Positions 45,801 through 57,056 of a stretch of DNA of 64,000 nucleotides are shown piece by piece. The stretch spans positions 8,742,001-8,806,000 of the forward strand of contig OX419760.1 of the NCBI GenBank assembly GCA_948567375.1, given 5' to 3'. Position 1 is the first letter of the stretch, and every line of letters starts with the position of its first letter. This DNA comes from Lunularia cruciata. Taxonomy: Eukaryota; Streptophyta; Marchantiopsida; Lunulariales; Lunulariaceae. The notes beneath the pieces are model-generated. The model did no database searches and was not told the DNA's origin. It saw nothing but the letters and a program-made list of their open reading frames with translations. The translations under genes were made by a program, and so were the position numbers.

Positions 45801-47663
45801 GCTTATGCATTGACCATCTACATGAAGAAGGGTGTAGATTACATGGTGATTTTGGAGGACAAGGAGGCTCTCAAAGCTTTTGAGGAGCTCAAGCAATCCC
45901 TTGTTGTAGCTCCAATTCTTGCTAAACCTGATTGGAGTAAGCCTCTCATCCTCTACACTGATGCTTCTAATGTAGCTATAGGATGCACTCTTAGTCAATT
46001 AGACCAAGATGGGCATGATCATCCAATAGCTTATGCTAGTAGGCAGATGGTTTCAGCAGAGAAGAACTACTTTGTCATGGAGAGAGAAGGGTTGGCAGTG
46101 ATCTTTGGTCTCAAGAAGTTTAGACACTACTTGATTGGAGGGAAAGCCACCATTTTCACGGATCACAAGGCTTTGAAGTACATCTTCAACAAGCCTAATG
46201 TTGAAGGGAGACTAGCAAGGTAGATGATACTCTTGTTTGAGTATGACTACACCATTGAGGATAGGCCAGGAAAGAAACATGCAAATGCTGATTTGTTATC
46301 TAGAGCCTATGATCATGATGGAGATGAGCCAGTGGATGATTCCTTCCCGGATGAGGAGCTCATGACAATCTCAATCACTCAAGAGGTTCCAATGGAGTAC
46401 AAGGAGATTGTGGATTTTGTGACAAGAGGTAACTATCCAGAAGGGATGCATGCTAGGGAGATGAAGGCCCTTGCAGCAAGATCTAGACCTTACACAATGG
46501 TGGAGGATATTCTTTTTCACCAAGGAGCAGATGGTCTACTTTGAAGAGCAGTGGGTAAGGAAGAGTCTTTCCTACTCATAAAGGAGTTTCATGAAGGTTT
46601 AGTATGTGGAGGACACTTTGCAGGAAAGGTGACTGCTTTCAAGATTCTAGATGCAGGTTACCATTGGAGAGGGATTTTTAAGGATTGTCTTGATTATTGA
46701 AAAACTTGTCATGTTTGTCAAGCTTTTGCTAGAAAGTCTACATCTACTCCACCACTTAGATCAATTCCATTGCTATGACCTTTTGAGAAGTGGGGAATTG
46801 ATTTTGTAGGACCTCTCAATAGAACCCCAAGGAACAATCGGTACATTGTGGTGGTTACTGATTACCTTACCAAGTGGGTTGAGGCTAGACCATTGAGGGA
46901 CAAGAATGAAGATGAAGTGGGTAGATTTCTTTATGAACGCATTATCACTAGGTTTGGATGCCCTTTGGAGTTGGTTTCTGATAGAGGAGGAGAGTTTATA
47001 GGAAGCATTACTACAGCCATGCTACGACATTTCTCTATCACACATAGAGTAACTACATTCTCTAAGCCAAATTCCAATGGCTTGGCAGAGAGAACCAATC
47101 AGACCTTGTGCATGATGTTGGCCAAAGATGCAGAAATGGAGGGGGCTAAACATCATTGGGACAAGAGGATTCATGTAGTTTTGTGGGAGTATAGGACAAC
47201 CATGAAGACTTCCACCGGATATTCTCCATTTCAATTGGTGTATGGTATTGAGTCTACCTTACCTATTCACTTTGATCTTCCTACCTTCCAAAGCATTCAT
47301 AGGAGATTGAAGAAAGCACAAGGAGGTGATGCAGAGAAGTCAAGGAAGGATCAACTCATGGAGTTGGAAGAGGCAAGAGCAATTGCTATGGTTTGAGTGG
47401 AGCAGGCCCAAAGGAAACAAAAGGAGAGCTATGACAAGAGGCAAGGCAAGAAGAAGGTGGAGACTTTCAAAGAAGGTGATTGGGTAATGTTGTTTGATTC
47501 CATTCGATTCAAGAGAGTACAAAAGAAGTTTTTGCCTAAGTACTTTGGACCTTTCATAGTGGAGAAGGCGTGGGGCAATTACACCTATGATCTCAAGGAG
47601 TTGGGAGGAAGACACTTTGATAGGATTAACCATGATAAGTTGAAGATGTACCATAGAAGGTAG
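42848..47663 (+). pseudogene. D gag-pol, multiply interrupted
   Basis: The start at 42848 (MGKLLVFFGKDGEDVE) and end at 47663 match C2. Open pieces are 42848-43537, 43574-44464, 44618-45112, 45051-46223, 46224-46544, 46848-47396 and 47397-47663. Stops arise mostly as CGA-to-TGA (for example 44462, 46542, 47394), CAA-to-TAA (43535) and TGG-to-TAG (46221). A small deletion near 45080 shifts the frame, and the RT catalytic FIDDF reads FIDYF. All activities are lost. Confidence 0.93.
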
Positions 47664-47711
47664 AGAGACCTTCACTTTGAGGACAAAGTGAAAACTTAGT
47701 CCGGGGGTAAA

Positions 47712-48400
47712 TGTAACACCCGTTTGTGCATGTGTGTGGTATTGTGATATTTAGCTTGGTATTACAAGTACTTAAGAGATATTATTTATATAGAGATAAA
47801 GGATGGTTCTATATTAGTCATGGTTAGCTAAAGTTAGTCATAGCTAAGATAGAGGGGACCTTACTTTAGAGGAAGTAGAAAAGATGAGCACCACTATTTT
47901 GGATTTTAGTGTGTTGACTTGGTATTATTCCTAGGTGTTTGGCTTTGAGGAAAGAGTTGAGAACTCTTGGGCCCGCAAGCCTTTTTGTTTTGGATTCTTC
48001 TTTAGTCTAAGGATAGCCCATGTGAAGGAATCCTTGACTTAGTGGTTGGGTCAAGATAAGACCACATGCTTAGGGGAATATGCCCATGTGAATGGATATT
48101 CCTTTCTAATTTTTGACTTTACTTGACTTTTAGTCTAGTAACTTGAGTTACTATAGTAATTAGTAACTTTGGTACGTAACTATTTCACAAGTATATAAAC
48201 AAGGAATGAGGAGGTACTCATCATCCTTTCATTTGCAACTATCTCTCTCTCATTGAGTTCTCTAGTGAGCAATGTCTTGAGTCTTGGAGTGTTAGCCTTG
48301 GAGGAGTATGATGGAGTTCGAGTTCCTTGCCTTCTTAGTCCATGGTGCGCTACCATAATAGCCATCAGAGAACCTCGAGTGAAAGACAGGCCGGCTCACA
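47712..48400 (+). repeat. D 3' LTR
   Basis: 689 bp, preceded by the family polypurine tract (GTCCGGGGGTAAA, ending at 47711). The segment near 48368-48380 differs from all other copies. Confidence 0.94.
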
Positions 48401-49200
48401 GTCCATGGTGGTGTTCTTGGATGATATCTTAATTTATAGTAAGACAGAGGCAGAACACGTGAATCATGTGCAAGAAGTCCTAAGATGACTACAACAATGG
48501 AAATTTTACTGCAAGAAGTTGAAGTGTGCCTTTTGGCAGAAGGAGGTTACCTTCTTGGGTCATAAGATCTCATCAGAGGGGATCAAGATAGAAGAAGAGA
48601 ATATCAAGGCCATTACTGATTGGCCTACCCCAAAGAATGCTACAAAAGTACAAGCATTCAATGGATTGGCCAGTTTTTACCAACGGTTCATCCATTATTA
48701 TGCTCATGTGGCTGCACCATTGACTGACCTCTTAGGAAAGAACTCAAGCTTCCAATGGACCACCAAGCATGAAGAAGCATTCCAGAAGTTAAAGCATATG
48801 GTGTCTTCAAGATCCATTCTTCAACCATATGATCCTCAACTACCTTGTGTAGTTGATTTTGATGCTTCTAACTTTGCAATTGGAGCCGTGCTGCAACAAG
48901 AATTCCCAGATGGACTCCATCCCATTGCCTTTGTGTCGCGCTGACTCAATATGGCTGAACAAAACTACTCTGCTTGAGATCAAGATCAACTTGCAATGGT
49001 ATATGCCACCAAGGTATGGAGGCATTACCTCTTGGAGAAACAAGTGATCATGCAAACTGATCACAAACCATTGTTGCAGACCTTACACTTGGAACACATG
49101 AAGAGTCTACATCATCAATGGGAGGAACAACTCCAATCGTATAACATCAAACTTGAGTACAAACCAGGTTGGTTCCATGTCATCCTTGATGCTTAATCAC
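48401..49200 (+). pseudogene. B2 RT end and RNase H
   Basis: It resumes with [12 protein letters not shown] (catalytic), then FLGHKISSEGIK and RNase H with VVDFDASNFAIGAVL and MQTDHKPLL. The Gln/Glu block near 48970 is broken by stops (for example TGA at 48943 and 48977). Confidence 0.86.
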
Positions 49201-50528
49201 GATGCCCTGATTTGAAGTCTCTTCCTCTCATCACAATGGCAATTTCAATGGTGTAAGTTGACTTTAAGGTCTACAACGAGTTTCAATCAACTCGACACCA
49301 AGATCCCTTCTTCCAAATGGTACAAGGTTGCCTTACGGCATGCAATAAGGAGTACAACACCTTCTCCATCAAGGAGGGCCTTTTATTCCATGAGGACCAG
49401 ATCTATGATCCAACTAAAGGTGATCTTTGACATGTGCGCCTTCAAGAAGCCCATGATTTACCCATCGCAAGTCATATTGGTGTGGACAAGACCTTGAGTA
49501 CCCTCCAACGTCAATGGTGGTGGCCCAACATGACATGAGATGTTCAAGAATTTGTCCAATCGTGTGAGAGTTGCCAACGTAACAAGGCCAACAACCAAAA
49601 GCCGAGTGGACTCCTTCAACCACTCGCTGTTCCATCCGCTTGGTGGGAGCATGTGAGCTTGGATCTCATCACATCCTTGCCAAAGATAAAACAAGGACAC
49701 ACCGCAATTGTGGTGTTTGTGGATAAGCTTAGTAAGCAAATCCACTTAGCACCAACTTGGGATACTATGGATGCTCCAACCTTAGCGCAAATCTACTTTG
49801 ACAATGTCTTCAAGCATCATGGGATGCCACGTGTACTCATTTCAGACCGTGATCCTCAATTTACCGGGAAGTTTTGGCAAACACTCTTCTAGATACTCAG
49901 CACTAAGCTTGCTTTGTCCACGGCCTATCATCCTCAAACTGATGGACAAACCAAACGTGCAAATTGTACATTGGAGGATATGTTGCATGCCTTTGTCAAT
50001 GTTCACCATACCAATTGGGAAAAATGTCTTGTAGTTGTAGAATTTGCCTACAACAATTCCAAACAGGCAAGCACCGGATTTTCTCCTTTCTTTCTCAATT
50101 TTGGCCAAGATCCGCCTGTTCCAGATTCTCTTCTTGCTCCACCTCCATCTCAAGTTCCTCATACTTCCACATTCTTGACCACTATATCCCAATCTCTCCA
50201 ACAAGCCAAGTCTCACCTCCTTGTTGCTCAGAATTGCCAAAAAAAATATGCAGACCACCATTGTCGTGATCTCACCTTTGAAGTTGGTGATAAAGTCATG
50301 TTATCCTCTAGTAACCTCCCTCTTTCACTTGATACCCCAGTTTGTAAACTTGCACCTAATTGGATAGGACCCCTTGATATCACCCAAATTGTCTCTCTTA
50401 TTGTTTATCAACTTGCCTTGCCTTGTCACATACGTATCCATCCTGTCTTTCATGTTTCCAAATTGAAACCCTTTGTTCCTAACCCCTCTTCTTTTCCTCT
50501 TGAGTCCAACCTCCTCCTCTTCCTTGTT
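49201..50528 (+). pseudogene. B2 integrase
   Basis: The zinc domain is near 49470-49590 (C-ESCQRNK). The core has LDLITSLP, ISDRDPQFTG and TDGQTKRANCTLED. The tail EVGDKVMLSSSNLPLS is near 50280. The first part is badly broken, but 49914-50552 stays open. Confidence 0.86.
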
Positions 50529-50766
50529 CCAACCTTTCTACCCTATCAATGATCATGAGGAGTACAAAGTTGATTGTATCCTTGCGTGTTGCCATATTCA
50601 ACAAGGCCGCCGCCAACATACGGAGTACAAGGTCCTTTAGAAAGGGTATCTCCTTCATGATGCCACATAGGAACCTCTTTCTCACCTCCAGAATGCACAG
50701 ATGGCCATCCAAGAATTTGAAGCTTCACTGGCAACGAGGACGTCACCAACTAGCGGCAGGGGAATA
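50529..50766 (+). pseudogene. B2 chromodomain remnant
   Basis: Aligned to B 32920-33143. Both cage tryptophans are stops here, since VLWKGY has TAG near 50638 and ATWEP has TAG near 50669. A frameshift precedes the domain. A purine-rich stretch ends just before the LTR. Confidence 0.8.
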
Positions 50767-51192
50767 TGTAACAATATGGAGTTTAGCGATGAAGTTAGTC
50801 AGGAGTACAAAGTAGCACATAAGACAAATTAGCCTAGAATATTCCAGAAGTATCTAGGAAGCTTCTTGGAAAGCTTCTCGGATAGCTTAGCTTGCACCTC
50901 AAGTAAGTAGCTTCTAGAAAGAAGCTTCTAGAAACTTCCAACTAGCTTAGCTTGCATGCCAAGTAGGCGGCTTCTAGAAGGAAGCTTCTTGAGAAGCTTC
51001 CTAGTTAACTTGGCTTGCACTCTATGAAAGCGGCTTGAGGAAGCTTCTTGAGAAGCTTCTCAAGTGCCTTGTATGTTACCTATAAATACCAAGGCCAAAG
51101 CTCATGCTAGGCATTTGGAGTTTTCCCTCATTCAAGTGTCCCAATGTGAGTTTCCATTCTCCTATTTCTCTCCTTGGATTCGGTCTTTTACA
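50767..51192 (+). repeat. B2 3' LTR
   Basis: 426 bp, about 22 differences from the 5' LTR. TATA box at 51081-51088. A perfect four-unit HSE-like motif is at 50921-50938. Confidence 0.93.
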
Positions 51193-51986
51193 CTTCTAGT
51201 CTTTTGTGGTTGAACGGGCAATATTGCTCCATGGGTCTACCTCACTTCCTTGGCCTTGGGATAGTTATTGACACTACTTTCTCCTGCCTCATCTTGGCAA
51301 ATATTTTGTCACCTCCTTGGATCTATCTTATGTAATACTGCTCATCCACATCTATATCTATTCGGATAGAAGTACACCATCTTCTCCTTCTCCTCCAAGC
51401 AGACCAGATTCAATCCCAAATAGAAGTGGCTTGCAAATGGCATGAAGTAGTGGGAGGGTAGGTTCATTCTCCAATTCTCAATCATCTACTCCACTCTTTA
51501 ATGAAAGCACTTTGCCGAATTCACCTTATCTCTTCAAACATCTAGTGAAAGAATACCACTTGTTGCTTCATTACATAAGTGGTTCACTCTAGCTTAAACA
51601 TCACCATCAAAGCCCTAACAACACTTTGCCTTATTGGATTTTTGTAACTATCCACCTTGTATCCATTCATCATGTGAGGAGCACTAAGAGAATCTCTTAC
51701 CTCTGAGGTCTCTTCCGACAAATCACACTTTTGATAGAAGGTAACTCCTCTTACATCCCTTGCTTCTCTCTTTAAGACTAATCTCCAATACAACTCAATC
51801 CATCAAGCCAGATTTCCTCTCTTCTCCTTTGTTTGGTTGATCGTCTTTGCAATTACTCATAAATATCTTTGCCATGAAACCTAGAAAACTTAGATTCCAA
51901 TTCCATGCCAAAAAAGTAATATAAAGTCTTCTATAGACTTTGATCCTTACCACTACATCTAAACTCCAAATTTCAAGATTCCTCAT
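51193..51986 (-). pseudogene. F 5' part, possible Gag-like start
   Basis: The minus strand from about 51910 reads MELESKFSRFHGKDIYE, resembling the start of some retrotransposon Gag proteins (K-F-x-R-F-x-G-K-D). Further open pieces are at 51795-51905 and 51584-51793, in several frames. The reading joins 6930 across B2. The assignment to Gag is weak and no enzyme motif is visible. Confidence 0.35.
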
Positions 51987-51991
51987 AAGAT

Positions 51992-53330
51992 TTATGAGGC
52001 CTCCAAAGGCTCTAGGTGTTACTCTAGTATAGTGGGTATCATTGAGTTGGATTACTTCATCCAAGAGTTTGATAAGTTGGTATGATATGCAATAGATGTA
52101 GAACCCAACTTTGTTCACACTCTTCATGGCATGGAAGGAGTTGTTTCAGTACTTAGAAGGTCCACCAATGGATGACTATCATGAGTTCAAGAGAGCTCAC
52201 TTGGAGGAGATTGAGCTATGGAGACAATATTGGTCTCTGAACTACATCTCTATCACTTCAAGCTTGGTTGCTTGGGGTAGATCAATAATACGCACAAGTT
52301 CTAGCTCTAGTACCACTACAAGAGGTGTTGTAGTATTGGGGTTTTACACCATGGTGGAGTTCCTCTAGTGCTTTAGGTAGAACTACCATGGAGTACGGAT
52401 TGACAAGTTGAGGAGCTTGCATGAGTTCCAACGGAAAGCAGGAGAGAGCCTATGTGAGACATACACTTGCATGACATAACTGATCAATTTCACTCAAGGA
52501 GTTACTAATACCCAAACAATCCAATTTTGATATGGGATCTTGGATAGGGAGTTGTGACATAGTGTACATGACGTTATGTTGTTATAGGCTACTTCACCTA
52601 CTTTGGCAATGGTCTTTAGTTTGGCTGAGCGCATTGAGTAACATGGTAGAGAAGAGAGTGGTGATATCTAGATTTGCTAGAGAGACTTCATCCACATTGT
52701 TACTTATTCTAGAGTGTAGTAGAGTGCACCATGCCATGCTGGCTTGCAAGGACAAAGTGGATAGCCAAGATCTTATGAAAGTGGAAGGCCTAGTGTAGAT
52801 AGACCCTTACCTTCATTTTCAGGTCAACAATAGCCAATGAGTGGTGGTGTTGCTTGTTGGACTTGTGGTGGACCTCACCACAAGAGAGAGTACACTCAAG
52901 GCAGCAGACATGATACCTTTGGTGCATCACAACCAGCATAGAGATAGTGTGACCATTGCCACAAGTTTGGCCACACTAGTGACCAATGCTTTGACCTTCA
53001 CCTGGAGTTATGGAGTAGTAGGGTTGCTATGGCATGTGGTAGTGGAGCTTTAGGTCATGGAAGACAAAGTGGGAGAGGATCTACACCTGGTAGGGGTGAA
53101 GTACCTACCCTTACTCTTGATACAACCATGGCTACTCAGATTGAGCAATTGGAGTATAGATTGGCTAGCATGGCCATAGCTTAAAGGATATCAGATTTGA
53201 GTGTTGAGGCTTCCACTTCTTATGCTTGTGATAAAGATCTCTTGGACTTTATGTGCAGAGCAACACAAGTAAATACATTTATCTTAGTGACAAAGAGTGC
53301 AATATGTGCTCTAGAGCCTAAAAACAACAT
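51992..53330 (+). pseudogene. A-old gag
   Basis: It aligns to element A Gag in reverse (37340-35990). Recognisable blocks include the ASKGSRCYSSIVGI-type stretch near 51998, EEIELWRQYW near 52205, and the two knuckles near 52850-52990 (CWTCGG and CDHCH-F-GH types across frames). Many stops are present. Confidence 0.75.
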
Positions 53331-54590
53331 CAATACAACTGGACCCAAAAAGAGGAGAGGTTGGTAGATAGGTTAGACTTCTCTAATCTTTCACACTCTT
53401 TGATGCACTCCAGACACCATCCATGGCTCCTAGATGTCCTAGGGCAAGTGTGGTAGGTGGTGATAGAGTGCATGATAGACTATCTGCTAGTTAGCCACCT
53501 ACTACTACACCAATTGAGTCTAGCTTGATGTTAGGGGTGGCTTAGTTGATTATGCACTTCCTTTTTTTTAACCAATGATAGGTTTACATTGGGAGTTGAC
53601 CCAACTCTAATGTTCCGGATGGCTGCCCTACTTTGTGAGAGTAGGGATGATGTGGTTCTTGCCTCTAGAGCAAAGGTGGTTGATAGTGTAGTTGACTTGG
53701 TTGAGGAGCATGAGATCCACTCAATGACTTATGGTTTATAACAAGTAGTCGCAACTAGATTGGAAGAGTTACCAACCAGACTTGTCTTTGAGCAAGCATG
53801 ATTCACACCTAGAGTTGTCCTATTGGACAACCAAAGGGGGATTTCCCATTTGGTTGGACCTTCAAGGAAGGCCTATACACCATAGAGGGTCTTATTAGAC
53901 TCTAGTGCATAGTCCCTTGTGTTGGGGAAGGCTGTAGTTGTTGGTTTGGAGCTTTAGAAGATCAATAGTAAGAGGTGTCATTTTAGATCCAAAAATCTCT
54001 AGGGGATGATTCTACATAGTACATTAAATGTAGAGAGCTCATTGTCCAAATTCAGCCTAGTCATCTTATTGATAGCTTTGTGATGAGAGCTCAGACTATT
54101 GTGACAATAGTTGAGTCATATGATGTGCTAGTTGGTTGAGTAGTATTATACTCCATGGGTTTCAATATTGACTATTGGGAAGAGATAATGTCTTATAGAG
54201 CAGGTTGGAAATCAGGTAAGGGATGAGTATGTTGCCTTCCAGTCCACTTTAGTAGTGGTAGTCTTGGATCACTTCAATCGGGGACCATGGCATCAATTTT
54301 AGCTTCCAATGGTTGTGTTACTTGGCTTGAAGACTTATTGGAGGAGAACGTCCATGCAAAAGATACTCCAGTACCATAGGAGATCACTTAGATTTGGAGT
54401 ACGAGCGGGATCATTCCATCCACCTTGGATGTTCCATCATGGAGTTATGAGGAGGCATTGCAACAATATGTAGATCAATTGGTGTAACAAGCTTAGAGTG
54501 GAGCCTTTGTACCACCAGGAGACTAGTGTAAGGATGAGCCTCTGGAGTCTATCAAGTTGTTACCTTTAGATACCACACTCATTGCATGGC
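53331..54590 (+). pseudogene. A-old spacer and protease
   Basis: The protease block LLDSSA is near 53890 and its following strands near 53930, in line with element A 35406-34950. The flap-type segment is near 54120-54180. Frames are broken throughout. No additional domain is seen. Confidence 0.65.
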
Positions 54591-55640
54591 AATATCTAAT
54601 AGCGAGAGTATGTTTATTGGAGCTGTTTGGTGGGATTAACGTTGGATTAGTTGCAATATTACAGTCAGGTATACGAGTACATAGGTACTTGTATGTAGAG
54701 AGAAATGAGACTACTAGGTAAGTCTCTCTACATCATGTGGCACACTTGGCTTACTTGTATCTTGAGTTATTGTTGATATCAACAATCAAGGACTACCACA
54801 AGACCCTACCAGTAGATATTTCCTTGGTGAGGATGAAAAATTTGGAGAGACATGTGCCCATTCATTTGGTGATTTTTGGATAGCAATGTCAAGGACAGAC
54901 CTGTGCTGGCTGAGGTTAAGGTTTCAAAGACCCCCATTTTGGTGTGTTTTGGGAGATGTTACATATAATACAACATCTCCAAGTTCATCAATCCATTTCT
55001 CTAATTTACATTTTGCAGAGCATCCCTTTGATGGGTGATTCTTGTTCCCAAGTAATGTCAAGTACTTATCATGTTCATTCATGGATGCAGTCTACCATGT
55101 TGTTGGATGCAGCCATAGTGGGATCACGGGCTTATCATCTTTGTCTTTGGTGGACAAACCTCTTACCCAGAGAGGTTCTACAATTTGCTTATGATGGGAT
55201 TCAATGACTAGATCACCTTATTATTGATGATATTTTGGATGTTAGGTGCTAGTCTCAATTGGTGGTAGTGCTGATAGGTCACTTATGGTAGTGGTGAACC
55301 TTATTGGACAGCCTAGAGCTGCTTTACCCACACTTATGAGTTTCCTAGGCTCCCATGCTTTTGAGAGGAAGATCTTGGACTTGTTTGGGACACACAATTA
55401 TAGTGGTTGGTAATACCATAATATAGTAATACTGGTACAAAAACCCATTGCCCGCTCCCAATGCCAATGAGAGGGAGCGAGCAATTGGTTTCAATATTGG
55501 TATTATTGTTGTTACAATAGTATTAAAGGCATCTAGGTGCCAAATGTTAGGTCAAGTTATGGACCTAACTATTTGACCTGGATTGTGAACCTTGGCTTGG
55601 CAAAACAATGTAGGATGTGCATGATATGCATAACTACTCA
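54591..55640 (+). pseudogene. DNMT3-like methyltransferase of A-old, longer than in A
   Basis: Motif I is LFGGI near 54628-54645, and VHRYLYVERNETTR follows. The catalytic P-C region is near 54890, changed to QC in a frame that is otherwise recognisable. Unlike A, this copy keeps the middle section. A FWEMLHIIQHLQ helix is at 54944-54980, a YIL-x3-PLMGD block follows near 55010-55040 at the motif VI position, and SRAYHLCLWWTNLLP near 55120-55165 matches the motif VIII pattern of DNMT3-type enzymes. The late NERERAIGF block is near 55465-55492 and GQVMDLT near 55550. It is inactive through many stops and a small insertion near 55380-55460. Confidence 0.78.
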
Positions 55641-57056
55641 GACACTTGTGAGCTCTATGCTTATCATGATGAGGCACATGTTGGGAGCAATGGATCAAGT
55701 GAGTATGGTATTCTTGGAACACAACCAATGGCTACTAGTGAGAAGGTCTACTTGGGGTCCATCCAAGTGAGCATGGTTTACTTGGATTACACCCTTGGTC
55801 TACTTGGGATGTGGCTAGAGGATGTGTGGAACTTGCAGCAAGATCGGAGAGTTTTTTCTACACTAAGGTTGGGAACTCAAGAGGTTGGGAGTATGATGCT
55901 ACTACTCCTAAGTAGCCAATGTAATAGCCAGTCAATACTTCTTCCACTCCTATATCAATTTTAGAGGATACTTGGGAGCCAGATCTTGGATCAAAGCTTA
56001 CAAGAGGGGAAAGAAAAAGAGTTTGGAGGTTCTTGAGGAGATGCACAACTTGTTTTACCTTCAATATGAAGGATTTGAGTGCTCCAAAAGGACATGGTAC
56101 TTGGATTGAGCTTACTAATGATGCACCAGTTTTTAGATGTCCCTATAGATATAGTGACATGGAGAGAACATTGATTTAGTGCGGGAGTATAGACCTTTTT
56201 GAGGTTGGTTTGATATAGATTTAACATGGAGAGTATGCTTCAGCTACAATGATGCCATGGATATGCATGGCAACTACATAGATAGTTAGATATGTGGAGA
56301 TTATTGCCCTATCAACCAACAGACTAGGGCTGATCGGTATGCCATGCCTACATCAGAGGAGATCTTTGATATGATTGGGCATGCAAAGATCTTCAGTACT
56401 TTGGATCTTCAAGCATGATATCATTAGTTGTCAATCAAGGAGGGAGATAAGTCCAAGAGAACATTTTGGGCTATTGATCTTCACGACAAGGATCCATTAT
56501 ATCAATGGAGGTTCTTACTATTTGGGTTAAAGAATGCTCCTACCGGGTTCTAAAGTGTCGTCGATAGGCTCCTAGAAGGATTAGATTTTGCTTGGTGTTA
56601 TATTGTTGACATTTTGGTCTATAACACTATTGTGGAGGAGCATGAGAGGCATTTGTTGGAGGTGTTTGAGAGATTGAGATCTCATGGACTCAAATTACAT
56701 CTTTAGAAGTGTAGATTCTTCCACAAGCAGGTTGTGTATTTGGGTCATATTATCTGCCCTAAAGGACCTGGTGTTTAGCAGACCAAGGTGAAAGCTATTG
56801 CATATATTCCTTGGCCTACGGATGTGAGTAGAGTGTGAGCATTCCTTGGATTGGCAAACTTCAATTGATGTTATGTTAGAGGATTTAGTACCATTGCAAA
56901 GGCCTTGACAAAATTGACCAAGCTTACACATGAGTGGTATTAGGGAGATGAGCAAGATAGAGCTTTTATAAAGCTCAAGGAGAGATTGAAATCTGCCACT
57001 ATTGTTAGGAGACCAATCAAAGGATGACCATTCTAGGTTCACATTGATTGGAGTAT
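55641..57056 (+). pseudogene. A-old reverse transcriptase
   Basis: The linker runs to about 56030. RT shows YEYASATMM near 56228, ICGDYCPINQQTRADRYAMP near 56290-56346, KIFSTLDL near 56391 and the active-site block YIVDILVYN near 56600, where the first catalytic Asp is Val. It ends at the solo LTR at 57057 within the RNase H start. Confidence 0.8.

Larger units (their letters stand above)
41421..48400 (+). mobile_element. D: degraded family-C element in B2 RT
   Basis: D is 6980 bp with LTRs of 691 and 689 bp that differ at about 14 positions plus a rearranged end near 48370. The flanking 4 bases are GTCT (41417-41420) and GTCC (48401-48404), consistent with a GTCC TSD with one later C-to-T change. 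The uninterrupted RT codons in B support this. Its leader lacks the zinc-knuckle ORF, and pol has many nonsense mutations. Confidence 0.93.
6931..51192 (+). mobile_element. B2: chromovirus (Ty3/gypsy) interrupted by A and D
   Basis: B2 is flanked by the 5-base TSD CTTCT at 6926-6930 and 51193-51197. Its pieces are 6931-7707, 39305-41420 and 48401-51192, about 5.7 kb in total. Order is LTR, initiator-Met-like PBS, gag with a CCHC knuckle, protease, RT, RNase H, integrase, chromodomain, LTR. This is the standard chromovirus order and matches element B throughout. Its LTRs differ by about 5% by eye. All coding parts are broken. A inserted in gag and D inserted in RT. Confidence 0.92.
4430..51986 (-). 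mobile_element. F: unclassified element of about 3.3 kb net, 5-bp TSD, without LTRs
   Basis: F is bounded by the direct repeat AAGAT at 4425-4429 and 51987-51991, and removing it restores the A-old gag. Without B2 and its TSD it is about 3290 bp. The left terminus carries a short palindrome (GTGATA...TATCAC, 4430-4451). The right terminus with its flank forms another (51981-51999). The two ends are not similar, so I see neither LTRs nor terminal inverted repeats. Coding potential is on the minus strand and rich in Glu and Lys. It may be a non-autonomous retroelement or a deletion derivative, and its class is unknown. Confidence 0.7.
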
